Origin: Bdellovibrionales bacterium
GTDB lineage: Bacteria > Bdellovibrionota > Bdellovibrionia > Bdellovibrionales > Bdellovibrionaceae
Length of the DNA: 62,244 nt
Assembly (NCBI GenBank): GCA_005793345.1
Contig: SXSU01000032.1
Span: forward strand, 1-62,244
Direction: 5' to 3'
Below are positions 8,670-17,940 of this stretch, piece by piece (position 1 is the stretch's first letter; every line of letters begins with the position of its first letter). The notes below the pieces were generated by a model that had not been told where the DNA came from, did no database searches, and worked only from the letters and a program-made list of their open reading frames with translations. A program made the translations under genes and the position numbers.

Positions 8670-9272
8670 CTAGTGAAAAAGTTGGTCCTTAGTTGAGTTT
8701 GATTGTATTTGCGATATTAACTTTTGAGTTAAGACTCTATAAATAATCTCATCCTTTTTTTGTACGGATCTTTGAATAATAGTTGCTGGTAAAAATCCAA
8801 TAAAAGGAAATTCATAAATACTAGTTTGAGCAGAAATATTAGTTTCCTTTCCTTCTCCGTTTGTAATGATCCAATTCATCTTAAATGTAGATTTAATAGG
8901 AATAGGAATAATCAAGGCTAAGGAAAATAGTTTTTCATTTTGAGTTTCTTCTGAAATTACGCATTTTAAGTTTTGCTGATTTGATGAAGTTCTAAAATCA
9001 ATGTAAGTACTATTAATACCCTTAAACACTTTGCTGGCTAAAATTTCATTTTCTATGTACTGCTTTGTTTCAGGATTTATGAGTTCACTATATTCACCAA
9101 TGGTCGGCGGGGAATTTGGTTTATTCTTTTTAAGATAATATAAATGGACTGAGTGATCAAGACTAGTCGGATTTGTATAAAGATCATTATTAGGTTTTGA
9201 TTCATAATGTATACAGCCGGTAAAAACAAAGAGACTAAAAATGAAGATTCTTATACTGAAGATTTTTTTCAT
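8670..9272 (-). CDS. Lipoprotein of unknown function
   Basis: 200 aa. MKKIF..FSLFVFTGC is a clear lipoprotein signal with lipobox FTGC. The mature part has one central hydrophobic stretch (FSLALIIPIPIKS) and a second near the C-terminus (FPFIGFLPATII), a pattern seen in small outer-membrane lipoproteins with a GNA1162/DUF799-like layout, but the match is not firm. It is divergent from the COG3014-like lipoprotein gene at 9327 with a 54-bp gap, so the two may share a regulatory region. Confidence 0.6.
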   Translation of the reverse strand: MKKIFSIRIFIFSLFVFTGCIHYESKPNNDLYTNPTSLDHSVHLYYLKKNKPNSPPTIGEYSELINPETKQYIENEILASKVFKGINSTYIDFRTSSNQQNLKCVISEETQNEKLFSLALIIPIPIKSTFKMNWIITNGEGKETNISAQTSIYEFPFIGFLPATIIQRSVQKKDEIIYRVLTQKLISQIQSNSTKDQLFH

Positions 9273-9326
9273 GTATTAGATTAAATCAAATCTTGTTTAT
9301 TTATTCAAAGTTAAAGATAATAAATT

Positions 9327-10421
9327 ATGCCATATATATTAATTTTTTTTATTTTTATAATTTCATGTGCAAGTAAACCTCCCTATTATAATGAAATTAC
9401 AAATGAAATTTCATGCGATGATAAAAGTAAACTAATAATGAGTAAAAATACAGAGTTTCAATTAAACTCATTAACCATATTATATGATCGTGGTTGTTAT
9501 GAAGATGTCATTAGTATTGGCAAGATGCTGCGAAATAAATTCAGAGATAAATATTATAGCCTGATTAATGAAGTTGCAGAGACAGTTGTTTATGAGGGTG
9601 TATTGAAAGACTATGTGCTTGAATCACATGAAAGGGTATTTGGAAGCCTCTTAATGGCTATGAGCTATATTAAGTTAAATAAAAAAAGTGAAGCTGAAAT
9701 AGAGATGAATATTGCTTATGATGAATCAGTAGCACAAATTTATAATTCAGGAGCCGATGAGGTAAATGTATTTATTCAAGGATTATTATGGCTTCGATTA
9801 GTTGGAATTGAAAAAGCCTCACCTTTTTTTGAGAAGATTGAAAATGAAAATGGCTTTGCAAGTGATCATTTGGTTGAGTTTGTTAAATATATAAAAAAGG
9901 AAATAACAAATAGCAAAGCTCCAATAACTTTAAATATTCAAACTCTTAATCATTTGCCTGAAGTCACTTTTAGCTGGTTAAGAAAATACAATAGAAAGTA
10001 TTCTAGCGTACCACGATTAATGAACTGTTTATCAGATAATGGAATTTTGCTAACTACAAATTCTTGGCTTCAAAATATAGAAAGGCGAGATTTACCTGAT
10101 CATGATAAAGTACTAACTTTAAAAAGAACGCTTAGATTTCCTCTTGTGGTAACATATACAAGTTTAGTATTTGCTGTAGGAGCTGGACTAACTTATCTTT
10201 CTTCTCAAGCACTTCCAAATGATATAACAGGGTTACTAGGTGCATTGACGATTTTTGCAACCCATAAAACTTTTGTTAATGGACTTGCTCCAGATATGAG
10301 ATATTGGTCTGATTTACCAGAGGCATTCTATGTAAGTACTAAACCAATTTCAAAAATTAAAAATGAACCTTGTTTGCGTATTTATGATGAAGCAAATTTA
10401 ATTCAGCGAGATTTGCTTTAA
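9327..10421 (+). CDS. COG3014-like lipoprotein, paralogue of the protein at 40868-42172
   Basis: 364 aa. A short leader ends in lipobox IISC. The middle is TPR-like helical sequence (SLLMAMSYIKLNKKSEAEIEMNIAYDES). Towards the C-terminus, APDMRYWSDLPEAFYVSTKP aligns with DLRQWSTLPGEFHIIRIP of the second lipoprotein at 40868, as does the order of features (lipobox, helical repeats, hydrophobic loop, W-S-x-LP motif). I therefore call it a divergent paralogue of that family. Unlike the 40868 protein it is not next to lpoB. It converges on tadB with a 4-bp gap. Confidence 0.55.
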   Translation: MPYILIFFIFIISCASKPPYYNEITNEISCDDKSKLIMSKNTEFQLNSLTILYDRGCYEDVISIGKMLRNKFRDKYYSLINEVAETVVYEGVLKDYVLESHERVFGSLLMAMSYIKLNKKSEAEIEMNIAYDESVAQIYNSGADEVNVFIQGLLWLRLVGIEKASPFFEKIENENGFASDHLVEFVKYIKKEITNSKAPITLNIQTLNHLPEVTFSWLRKYNRKYSSVPRLMNCLSDNGILLTTNSWLQNIERRDLPDHDKVLTLKRTLRFPLVVTYTSLVFAVGAGLTYLSSQALPNDITGLLGALTIFATHKTFVNGLAPDMRYWSDLPEAFYVSTKPISKIKNEPCLRIYDEANLIQRDLL

Positions 10422-10425
10422 GTAT

Positions 10426-11301
10426 TCACACTTTAATCGTTACTATTTTCTTTATGACGACACCGCCTGCAATTTGCAAACAAAGCATAATAAATAACAA
10501 CACAATTCCAAGTGTCGTATTAAACATTGGTGAAACAAATTTTGGGTCTAATATTAAAAGTACAATCATAATTAGAAAAGGAACTAGGGCAATAATCAAA
10601 CCTTGCATCATTCCTTGTGTTGTCATTGCTTGAATTTTCTTTTCAAGTTTTTGACGTTCACGAATTGTGACAACTATTGTGGTAAATGTTTCAGCTAAGT
10701 TTCCACCCGTTTCTTTTAAAATATTAACTCCAGTTACAAACATTAATAAATCTTGACGAGGTATGCGCTCACTTAGTTCTACTAGTGCTTCTTCAACGCT
10801 TCTACCAATTCTAATTTGCGAAAGAACTAAATTAAATTCTTGTGAAATGGGGTTAGCTAAATTTTCTACAACTCGCTCCATTGATTGAGTAATACTTAAT
10901 CCTGATTTTACTCCGTTTGCCATTATCGTAAGACCATCAACCATTTGTTCAACAAATTTATTGCACCGAGATTCATGAAGTGATTTTATAACAATTAAAG
11001 GAACTCTCCATAGAGCAAGGGCAACACTTGTTCCAATTATAAATCCAACTAAAAAGTTGGGCCATAAAATCATAAAAAAAACAAAGCCCATTCCAAAACT
11101 TAGTAAATAGGTGAGTATTGTGAATCTTTTTTTATCCACATCCATAAACATAGCATCCATCATTTTTGTGACTTCAGCTCGTTGTGTTTCACTTTTTTTA
11201 TCAAACCAAATTATCCAACGATCCACCCAAATATAAGTCACAATACCTACACATAAACTTACAAGTGGTATAAATATCCATTGGTTATATAAAAAAGACA
11301 T
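10426..11301 (-). CDS. tadB: Tad pilus assembly inner-membrane platform protein TadB
   Basis: 291 aa. A T2SS F-type domain lies at about residues 115-245 (NKFVEQMVDGLTIMANGVKSGLSITQS, ISQEFNLVLSQIRIGRSVEEAL, LFVTGVNILKETGGNLAETF), with two N-terminal and two C-terminal membrane helices. With the TadA ATPase it forms the motor platform. The ATG at 11301 is chosen because GGAG lies nine bases upstream; an in-frame TTG at 11316 would add five residues. A full repeat copy separates it from the upstream ATPase gene. Tad systems normally need both TadB and TadC; no tadC follows. Confidence 0.92.
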   Translation of the reverse strand: MSFLYNQWIFIPLVSLCVGIVTYIWVDRWIIWFDKKSETQRAEVTKMMDAMFMDVDKKRFTILTYLLSFGMGFVFFMILWPNFLVGFIIGTSVALALWRVPLIVIKSLHESRCNKFVEQMVDGLTIMANGVKSGLSITQSMERVVENLANPISQEFNLVLSQIRIGRSVEEALVELSERIPRQDLLMFVTGVNILKETGGNLAETFTTIVVTIRERQKLEKKIQAMTTQGMMQGLIIALVPFLIMIVLLILDPKFVSPMFNTTLGIVLLFIMLCLQIAGGVVIKKIVTIKV

Positions 11302-11367
11302 TATTAATAACTCCAAATATTAAAAACTACCTTACAAAAAATAAATCGTAATTCTGCAATGGTAAGT

Positions 11368-11509
11368 TATTATGTAAATGCACACTTTAGTTTGTATTTA
11401 CATAATTCGGGGTAATTGAAAAATTACCCCTAACAAACAAGAAAATAACTGCACAAGATTAAGTCTGATAAAATTGCGAAGCAATCAGACTTAATCTTGT
11501 GCAGTTATT
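11368..11509 (-). repeat. Compound palindromic repeat, complete copy
   Basis: Minus-strand polarity: hp1 at 11443-11509 (CTGCACAAGATTA paired with TAATCTTGTGCAG), spacer with CAACAAACAAG complement, hp2 at 11409-11430 (GGGGTAATT paired with AATTACCCC), hp3 at 11368-11407. It fills the space between the TadZ-TadA fusion gene and tadB, 26 bp past the stop of the former, in the direction of transcription. Its hp1 and hp2 arms carry paired differences from other copies. Confidence 0.92.
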
Positions 11510-11535
11510 CATATTATCGGATATATTTAATAATT

Positions 11536-13803
11536 TCATGAGGATTTTTTAACTGGGTTGGGTGGCAAAGGTGGTCCAGGTTTTTTAATACCCCCATTTA
11601 AAGAAGAATTATTTGCTGACGATGAGTTGCCGCCTGAATTACTTGGGGGCGGAGCACCTGTGGTTTGAAATTTAGGATCGTTTGAAAAAATATCTCTTGA
11701 GATGACCACACCTTTTGCCTCAAGTTTTTCGATAAATGAAGGCACATGACCAAGAACCTGAAAATTACCAATGATTTTTCTTTTGGCATCGTAGCCAGTT
11801 TCTTTAAATTTAAAAATTTCTGCAAGAGTTACAACATCACCTTGCATTCCTACAACCTCAGTCACTGATAAAACTTTTCTGGAACCATCAGATAACCTTG
11901 AAATTTGAACTATTAAATTTACTGCACTGGCAACTTGTTCACGAATCGCTTTTATTGGTAAATCCATTCCAGCCATTAAACAAAGAGTTTCAAGTCTTGC
12001 GATACATTCACGAGGACTGTTTGCATGCGTGGTTGTCATTGATCCGTCATGACCAGTATTCATAGCTTGTAACATATCTAGTGCAGCACCATCTCGGCAC
12101 TCACCAACAACAATTCGATCAGGTCTCATACGAAGAGAATTTTTAATAAGATCTCGAATGGAAACTGCACCAGTCCCTTCCATATTTGCAGGACGAGTTT
12201 CTAGTCTTACAACATGCTCTTGTTGCATTTGTAATTCGGCAGCGTCTTCCACAGTAACAATACGTTCATGGGAAGGAATAAAACTCGATAGCATATTTAA
12301 TAAAGTTGTTTTACCAGAGCCTGTACCTCCGCTAATAACAACGTTAAGACCGTTTTCGACACAAATTTTTAAAAAATCGATCATTGGTTTTGTAATGGTG
12401 CCAAATTCAATATATTTTTCGGGAGTGATACCGCCCTTTTTAAATTTTCGAATAGTCAGTGCCGGACCATCAATTGATAGCGGCTCAATAATGGCATTAA
12501 CTCGGCTTCCATCTTTTAATCGAGCATCAACATAAGGAGTTTTTTCATCTATTCGTCGACCAAGGGGGGTTACGATTCTTTCAATCACATTTCTTAAATG
12601 TAAATTTGATGTAAAAGTAACTGGGCTTAAAACGACTCTTCCACTTCGTTCACAAAATATTTTTTTGTGGCCATTCACCATGATCTCAGTAACAGTTTGA
12701 TCTGAGAGCAAATCTTCAAGTGGACCTAATCCGAGAGCTTCATCTAAAACTTCTTTTATAATACGAGATCTTTCATCTCTTGCAATTTGTGGAGCTTCTC
12801 TATCAATGATTACAGTAATAGATTGCAATGTTTTTTGTTGCAATGCTTTTTCTTTTGCAGGATCGCCCTGAGTATCTGTTATCCCTTTTTTTAAATCCAT
12901 TGCTTTGATAAGTTCTGAATGAATTTTTAATTTTAAAATAGTACGTGGATCAGTTTTCTCTTTATGTTCGCCGCTATCAGCACTGCCTATCGTGCCACTT
13001 CCTGTGCTAGAAATGTTATTGATGGATTTTGGACGCGCCATAGTTTTTAGTTTTTGAAGTGTTCCACCAGTTAATTTTCGAACAATATCAAAATACGCAG
13101 TAGAGACAGCAGCCTGATTTGCAGTTAGCACAAATGGTGTTGATCTCTGTATTGAACCTTGAACAGTAATATCGTCAACAGGAATCATCGAAACAACAGG
13201 TAATCGCAAAGACTGTGAGATTACTTGAGGAGATAATCCTCCAACACCCACTTTATTTATTATCAATTGTAATAAGTCCATCGGTACAGTTTGAGTTAAT
13301 AATTCGTTTATTCGTTTTTGAGTTTGATTGACTACTAACACTTCTGGCGTCGTTAGCATGATAAGACTGCTGGCCTCCATTGTCATACTTAATTGTAGAG
13401 AATTTAAGTCATCACCAAGATCAACAACAATGAATTTAAAAATTCGTGAAACACTATCGAGTTGTTTAGAAAATAAATCAACATCGACAGAAAGTGATTC
13501 TTCAGGACCTCTTACAGCTGGCAAATATGTTAACCCTGATTGATGAATAGCAAAAATTTGATTTAGTGTCTGTGGAGTAATTACACCTGTAAATGTGGCA
13601 AACTCAGAAACAGTTTTTATAGGTTTTAAACCCAGCAAAACGTTTTGATCACCACAACTTTTATTATCTAAGTCGATTAGTAAAACTGGCTGACGAAGTT
13701 CTAATTGAAGTGCCATTGCAAGGTTTGCCGCAAAAACACTTTTACCAACTCCACCTTTTCCACCACTAACTGCTATTAAATGACATTGAGCATTTATTGC
13801 CAT
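11536..13803 (-). CDS. Fused TadZ (CpaE) - TadA (CpaF) Tad pilus ATPase
   Basis: 755 aa, one uninterrupted frame. Residues 1-250 are a MinD/ParA-type ATPase with deviant Walker A GGKGGVGKS (14-22), LLIDLD (41-46) and IVVDLGDDLN (125-134); no receiver domain precedes it. A Ser/Gly-rich linker (about 252-285) leads to a complete TadA/CpaF secretion ATPase: GPLEDLL, ITEIMVNG-type segment near 371-378, Walker A GGTGSGKTT (492-500), Asp box TVEDAAELQ, Walker B region RIVVGECRDGAALDML and His box TTTHANSP. The tail (708-755) is Pro/Ser/Asn-rich. Normally tadZ and tadA are separate genes. The fusion should tether the polar localisation ATPase to the pilus motor. The start is supported by AGG nine bases upstream. 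Confidence 0.93.
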   Translation of the reverse strand: MAINAQCHLIAVSGGKGGVGKSVFAANLAMALQLELRQPVLLIDLDNKSCGDQNVLLGLKPIKTVSEFATFTGVITPQTLNQIFAIHQSGLTYLPAVRGPEESLSVDVDLFSKQLDSVSRIFKFIVVDLGDDLNSLQLSMTMEASSLIMLTTPEVLVVNQTQKRINELLTQTVPMDLLQLIINKVGVGGLSPQVISQSLRLPVVSMIPVDDITVQGSIQRSTPFVLTANQAAVSTAYFDIVRKLTGGTLQKLKTMARPKSINNISSTGSGTIGSADSGEHKEKTDPRTILKLKIHSELIKAMDLKKGITDTQGDPAKEKALQQKTLQSITVIIDREAPQIARDERSRIIKEVLDEALGLGPLEDLLSDQTVTEIMVNGHKKIFCERSGRVVLSPVTFTSNLHLRNVIERIVTPLGRRIDEKTPYVDARLKDGSRVNAIIEPLSIDGPALTIRKFKKGGITPEKYIEFGTITKPMIDFLKICVENGLNVVISGGTGSGKTTLLNMLSSFIPSHERIVTVEDAAELQMQQEHVVRLETRPANMEGTGAVSIRDLIKNSLRMRPDRIVVGECRDGAALDMLQAMNTGHDGSMTTTHANSPRECIARLETLCLMAGMDLPIKAIREQVASAVNLIVQISRLSDGSRKVLSVTEVVGMQGDVVTLAEIFKFKETGYDAKRKIIGNFQVLGHVPSFIEKLEAKGVVISRDIFSNDPKFQTTGAPPPSNSGGNSSSANNSSLNGGIKKPGPPLPPNPVKKSS

Positions 13804-13824
13804 AATATAAAACCTAACTCTTTA

Positions 13825-15420
13825 TTAGTCTCTCAGTCTAAATTTTTTCTTAACTTTTTCCACACCAGAGCTTGCAGAACTTTTAATAATTGGTGTGATA
13901 AAAACGACGAATTGACTTTGTTTACGTTGAAATGCTTTTGAATTTAAAAGTCTTATAATGGGTTGTTGACCATCATTACCTGGCAAATTGTATCCGGTGC
14001 TATTGGTATTTGAAATTAATCCTGCAACGGCAGCACTTTGTCCACTTCGCACTGTAATGTTTGTATGAACATTATTAGATGATGTTAAAGGACCCGCAGG
14101 ATTATAACCCAAGAACTGACTGATTGCGAAGGTCATATCTAACATAATACTATCAGAGTTTGCTGATACAATTGTGGGTTGAATTGTAGAGCTAATTCCA
14201 ACCTCTTCTTTTTGCGTACTTTGCACGCCACCAGCCTGTGTTACAGAATATGGAATACTTGAAACTGATTTCATCTCACCCTTTTTTCCATCTTCGACAA
14301 TCAAAGATGTACTCTCTAATACTCGTGCATGATTATGTGTTTTTAGCCAATCCAACTTTGGAATAAAGCTATCAATGATTCCAGTGATACTTGAAAATGT
14401 TGAAGCAGTTCCCCTGGATTGTCCAAACTCCATCTTTGATTCATCCGTTAAGCGAGGTGCCCATTTAAATTCAAAACTATTTGTATAGTCTTTACTGAGC
14501 TCAACATAATGAATCACTAACTGTATCATTTTTTTAGGGGGCGGTGGAGCGGCCTCTCTAATATTTATGAGATTAACAACAACATCAACTTTTGATTTAA
14601 TTTTTTTTACATATTTATCATCTGCTGCATCCAATACAATATCTGGTAAATAGGTTCGAGCTATATATTCAGCGCGCGCCTTTTCGTCTGTATTATTGGC
14701 GATTCCTTCTAAAATAAACTTATCATTAACAGCACGCACGTTGATTTCTGGATTGTTAATATCTCTTTCGATAATTTCTGCAATTTTTTTCTGAGCCAGA
14801 GGACTTAGTGTAACTAATGATACAGCTGTATCCGGATATTGCATAACCACATTTCCGATTCTTCGCATATCTCTTGGTAATAAAATTTGACCATCAATAA
14901 AAACTTTATTATTTAAAATTTTTATTTGAATGCCTTCTATGTCTCCTAAGAGGGATCTAATTTCACGCGCCACTTTATCAAGTTTACTCTTTTGAATATC
15001 GAGACGAACTTCATATACTATTTTATTTGTTTTCTTATTGTGAATGGTTATACTACTTACACCTTCTTTTCCCGGAGTAATTTTTAATGTCTTTGTTGTC
15101 GCATCATAAGTAACTTCAGCATAATTAGTATAATCACCTTTTAAATCAATTTCAGGAGGCAATTCTTCAACTAATTTTCCAAGGTCCACTGGATTTTCGA
15201 TTCCAATTGTAGGAGTTAAGTAAAGAACTTTTTTATCATCACTATCGATGATATGAGTCTTATCTATTTCCAGAGATGTTTTGGGTGGGTCCTGTAAATC
15301 TGGAGGTGCCACATAAGTGCTTGGAACTTTATTTTGAATCTGTGAACGTACAGAAAGTGGAGACATAATTTCTAATATAAAGAAAAAAATGAGTGAAAAT
15401 TTAATTTTATTTGTTCTCAT
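13825..15420 (-). CDS. cpaC: Tad pilus outer-membrane secretin CpaC/RcpA
   Basis: 531 aa. N-terminal signal peptide (residues 1-27). An N-terminal pilus-secretin domain and BON-like repeats occupy about residues 60-270 (KVFIDGQILLPRDMRRIGNVV, DKFILEGIANNTDEKARAEYI). The secretin homology domain spans about 340-520 with QPTIVSANSDSIMLDM, TNITVRSGQSAAVAGLIS and the end motif QSQFVVFITPIIKSS. It forms the outer-membrane pore for the pilus. A strong ribosome site (AAGGGGGGG) precedes the ATG. It is 21 bp upstream of the TadZ-TadA gene. Confidence 0.93.
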   Translation of the reverse strand: MRTNKIKFSLIFFFILEIMSPLSVRSQIQNKVPSTYVAPPDLQDPPKTSLEIDKTHIIDSDDKKVLYLTPTIGIENPVDLGKLVEELPPEIDLKGDYTNYAEVTYDATTKTLKITPGKEGVSSITIHNKKTNKIVYEVRLDIQKSKLDKVAREIRSLLGDIEGIQIKILNNKVFIDGQILLPRDMRRIGNVVMQYPDTAVSLVTLSPLAQKKIAEIIERDINNPEINVRAVNDKFILEGIANNTDEKARAEYIARTYLPDIVLDAADDKYVKKIKSKVDVVVNLINIREAAPPPPKKMIQLVIHYVELSKDYTNSFEFKWAPRLTDESKMEFGQSRGTASTFSSITGIIDSFIPKLDWLKTHNHARVLESTSLIVEDGKKGEMKSVSSIPYSVTQAGGVQSTQKEEVGISSTIQPTIVSANSDSIMLDMTFAISQFLGYNPAGPLTSSNNVHTNITVRSGQSAAVAGLISNTNSTGYNLPGNDGQQPIIRLLNSKAFQRKQSQFVVFITPIIKSSASSGVEKVKKKFRLRD

Positions 15421-15473
15421 TTTCCCCCCCTTTCTTGAAATGTAAATTTATATTTCAAAATTTATTTAATTAT

Positions 15474-15616
15474 AAATAACTGCTCATGATTAAGTCTGAT
15501 TGCTTCGCAATTATATCAGACATAATCACGAGCAGTTATTTTCCTGTTTGTTGGGGACGATTTTTCAATCACCCCGTATTATGAAAACTCAAACTTACGT
15601 TTGCGTTTTCAAAATA
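15474..15616 (+). repeat. Compound palindromic repeat, complete reference copy
   Basis: Plus-strand polarity, opposite to transcription of the surrounding Tad genes: hp1 15474-15541 (TGCTCATGATTA arm, TTCG-like loop), spacer TTTCCTGTTTGTT, hp2 15553-15575 (GGGG...CCCC), hp3 15577-15616 (TATTATGAAAACTC with its complement). It fills the gap between cpaB and cpaC. A run of G/C (hp2) has no following T-tract, so it does not look like an intrinsic terminator. Confidence 0.92.
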
Positions 15617-15622
15617 AACTAA

Positions 15623-16465
15623 TTATCGCCCCAACGTTGGTGTTCCTGTAGAAGGAGCAATTGCATTAACTGTTGGTGTCTCATAACTTGCACGACCCGA
15701 AATACTATCTATTGTTGTTGAAGGAAGTCGAATTTGCGCACGATCATTTGGATTACGAAGTGTTAAAAAAATATTTCCAGCTTGAGTAGAAACAATGTAC
15801 AAAAGCTCTTGTGCTTGTTTTGGATCCAGCTCCAAGGTTATAGAATTATATCTAGTATCGCTTGCTAAATTTATTAGAGTCCCACTTTTTCCTGTGGCAT
15901 CGGGCTCTATAATTCGAGGAATATTATTGACCACATTAATACCAGTAGCGATAACAGCTATATCTTGCAATAAAACTGAAACTTCTCGTTTTGTGTTTAA
16001 CCCTTTTCCAGAATCCACAGCAGCAATTATATCAATGCGATCACCGGGACGAATTAATTTTGCAACTCCTCTTATTTCATCAACGGGTATTGTGACAGCT
16101 CGCTTGCCTGGAGCAACTTGTAATGAAATTCCAGTGTCTGGGCCTGGAGTTAATAGTTTTGTCATTAAAATTTGTTCACCTTTTTTAATTGGAGTACCAG
16201 CAACTTGTCCAACAACTGCATCAACTTCAGTTGCAAATCCAGGAGATACATAATCATCCGGAATGCTTCTAAACTCCAACATGGTGTCATCTATAGTTTC
16301 AAACTCAGCAATATCTTTTGCTGAAATTATGACTCTCTTCATTGCTCCATATTTTTTATCAAGTTCAGCTTTTTTTTCTTGAGAGTAACTATAAACAAGA
16401 AAAGCAGCAAATAATCCAGCTGCAAGTGAAATCCAAAGTGTTCGTGTTTCATTGTTATTATTCAT
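15623..16465 (-). CDS. cpaB: Tad pilus assembly protein CpaB/RcpC
   Basis: 280 aa from the chosen start. An N-terminal membrane helix (TLWISLAAGLFAAFLVYSYS) is followed by a SAF/beta-clip domain (KRVIISAKDIAEFETIDDTMLEFRSIPDDYV...VVGQVAGTPIKKGEQILMTKL) and a RcpC domain (VAPGKRAVTIPVDEIRGVAKLIRPGDRIDIIA). It acts in the periplasm with the CpaC secretin. The ATG at 16465 (MNNNNETR) is two bases after the upstream stop and has GGAG seven bases before it; the longer frame to 16519 overlaps the previous gene and has no ribosome site. Confidence 0.93.
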   Translation of the reverse strand: MNNNNETRTLWISLAAGLFAAFLVYSYSQEKKAELDKKYGAMKRVIISAKDIAEFETIDDTMLEFRSIPDDYVSPGFATEVDAVVGQVAGTPIKKGEQILMTKLLTPGPDTGISLQVAPGKRAVTIPVDEIRGVAKLIRPGDRIDIIAAVDSGKGLNTKREVSVLLQDIAVIATGINVVNNIPRIIEPDATGKSGTLINLASDTRYNSITLELDPKQAQELLYIVSTQAGNIFLTLRNPNDRAQIRLPSTTIDSISGRASYETPTVNAIAPSTGTPTLGR

Positions 16466-16467
16466 AA

Positions 16468-16986
16468 TTAATCTCCACATCTCGCATCTAAACAAATACC
16501 ATAAGTTTGTCGAATCCATACAGGATCAGACCCACTTTCATCTTCTCGATACCTTTTATAGGGGTTTAGTCTTGGCTCATTCATAATTACATTGTTATGA
16601 TAATTTGCACTAGTTCCATTTCTACCATCGGCTGGATTATTTCCTGCAGAACCAATACTTCGAACAGTTGCCCACCAATTTGGATCTCCTCCAGAATTAA
16701 TATGGTTTTCATTATATTTTCCATGAAATCGATTACCACTTAATTTATCTTTATCAATTCCTCTACCACCAATGCGTGGTCGAAAGTAATTTAATTGAGA
16801 GCGATGTCTAAAAGTTTCAAAAGCATAATTACGAGCGCTAATAGTATTTAGAATTGCAGTATGGATGACTCCAAAAAAACCAACAGAATACCTCAATAAA
16901 AGCATCATCAAAATAAGAACAGGAATTATTTCTAAATACGCAAAACCTTCATGTGATGATAGAAATTTTTTATTTTTAATTAGCAT
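16468..16986 (-). CDS. TadE/TadF-like pseudopilin
   Basis: 172 aa. A 14-residue basic leader ends in Gly (SSHEG), then FAYLEIIPVLILMMLLL, which places Glu at +5 as required for prepilin peptidase substrates. The rest is a Gly/Asn/Arg-rich domain with two cysteines at the C-terminus (ICLDARC). It overlaps the upstream pseudopilin gene by 7 bp. It is probably a minor pilin of the Tad system processed by the prepilin peptidase encoded at 17937. Confidence 0.75.
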   Translation of the reverse strand: MLIKNKKFLSSHEGFAYLEIIPVLILMMLLLRYSVGFFGVIHTAILNTISARNYAFETFRHRSQLNYFRPRIGGRGIDKDKLSGNRFHGKYNENHINSGGDPNWWATVRSIGSAGNNPADGRNGTSANYHNNVIMNEPRLNPYKRYREDESGSDPVWIRQTYGICLDARCGD

Positions 16987-17669
16987 CCGTTATCCTCCAT
17001 TCTCACGTAAGAATTTATTCCACGCGTGATAGAGGGGTGATTGAATCTGCTGCTATCAATATTTAAAACTTTTTGATACCTTTTCTTAAAAAAATCATGA
17101 CACTCATATTGAGTTGGTTCTCGAATTAAAAATCCAGTAACCTTGGCTTTAAACTCTTGATCTGTTTCAGAGGTGGAACCAAGAAGTGGAATATTCATAT
17201 TTAGCCAGCCAAGCTTGATTGGAAGTACAACACCAACAAAGGGAATACCAGAAACATCACTTCCATCATAATTACTTTTATAAAGATACTCTTCGAAATG
17301 GCCATTGGCTGCAGTTCCATTAACACTTCCAATACCACTTTTTAAAAAGTTTTCGCTGTAGTTGCCATTATTTCCAATTGCAAAGACACCTTTAAAAAAA
17401 TGTTGCCACTCAGGATTCTTAACGATCTGATTATATTTAGATTTCGCAGCTACCCTTTGTTTTTCTAAATCAACATCGGCCGCACTTTGTGCACGAGCAA
17501 CTGAAAAAGCAACGTATTGTGAAACCTCAACCATCATTAACGAAAAAGAAACACGAAACAAAAAAAGCATTACAGCAAATGTAATAATAATACCAATCAT
17601 AAAGTCTAAAGTTAATAGACCTTTTTGATTTTGTATTAATTTGTTGTAATCCCTTTTGTGTAAAATCAA
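16980..17669 (-). CDS. TadE/TadF-like pseudopilin (TTG start)
   Basis: About 229 aa if it starts at the TTG at 17669, which has AGGAG seven bases upstream and follows the previous stop by 4 bp; the longer open frame to 17759 overlaps the upstream gene without a ribosome site. The leader ends NQKG, then LLTLDFMIGIIITFAVMLFLF, with an acidic Asp at +5. The soluble part contains two cysteines (QYECHDFF, MEDNGC at the C-terminus). It is likely a minor Tad pilin. Confidence 0.72.
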   Translation of the reverse strand: MILHKRDYNKLIQNQKGLLTLDFMIGIIITFAVMLFLFRVSFSLMMVEVSQYVAFSVARAQSAADVDLEKQRVAAKSKYNQIVKNPEWQHFFKGVFAIGNNGNYSENFLKSGIGSVNGTAANGHFEEYLYKSNYDGSDVSGIPFVGVVLPIKLGWLNMNIPLLGSTSETDQEFKAKVTGFLIREPTQYECHDFFKKRYQKVLNIDSSRFNHPSITRGINSYVRMEDNGC

Positions 17670-17673
17670 AATG

Positions 17674-17940
17674 TTACTCCTGTTTAGAAACGCTTCTATC
17701 CAAATTATTTGGATGTAGCTTTCTTCCTTTTTGTGGATTTTCCCAAACACCGTTTTCAATCATTCCACTTATTTTTGTCCACAATCCATCTTCAATTAAT
17801 TTTTTCACCATATTAGTGTTCTTTACGTAATTTGTAATACTCATCCAGAGGGCGACAAAAATTACAGCCAATAAAACAGCTTCAATTATTACTTGCCCTG
17901 CTTGTCGATTCGAATTTTTTAAAACAGAAGTGGTGTTCAT
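17674..17940 (-). CDS. Small TadE-like pseudopilin
   Basis: 88 aa. The leader MNTTSVLKNSNRQAG is followed by QVIIEAVLLAVIFVALWMSI, with Glu at +5. The mature part is short and basic. Its ATG overlaps the stop of the prepilin peptidase gene (ATGA), a sign of translational coupling. It is the first of three consecutive TadE/F-like genes in this operon. Confidence 0.72.
   Translation of the reverse strand: MNTTSVLKNSNRQAGQVIIEAVLLAVIFVALWMSITNYVKNTNMVKKLIEDGLWTKISGMIENGVWENPQKGRKLHPNNLDRSVSKQE

Noticed and set aside
11409-11430. hp2 as an intrinsic terminator
   Set aside because: The stem is good but no T-tract follows on either strand in the complete copies; called a repeat, not a terminator.
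12158-12535. Plus-strand 125-aa open frame inside the ATPase gene
   Set aside because: Antisense shadow of the conserved TadA ATPase region; the sense frame has all catalytic motifs.
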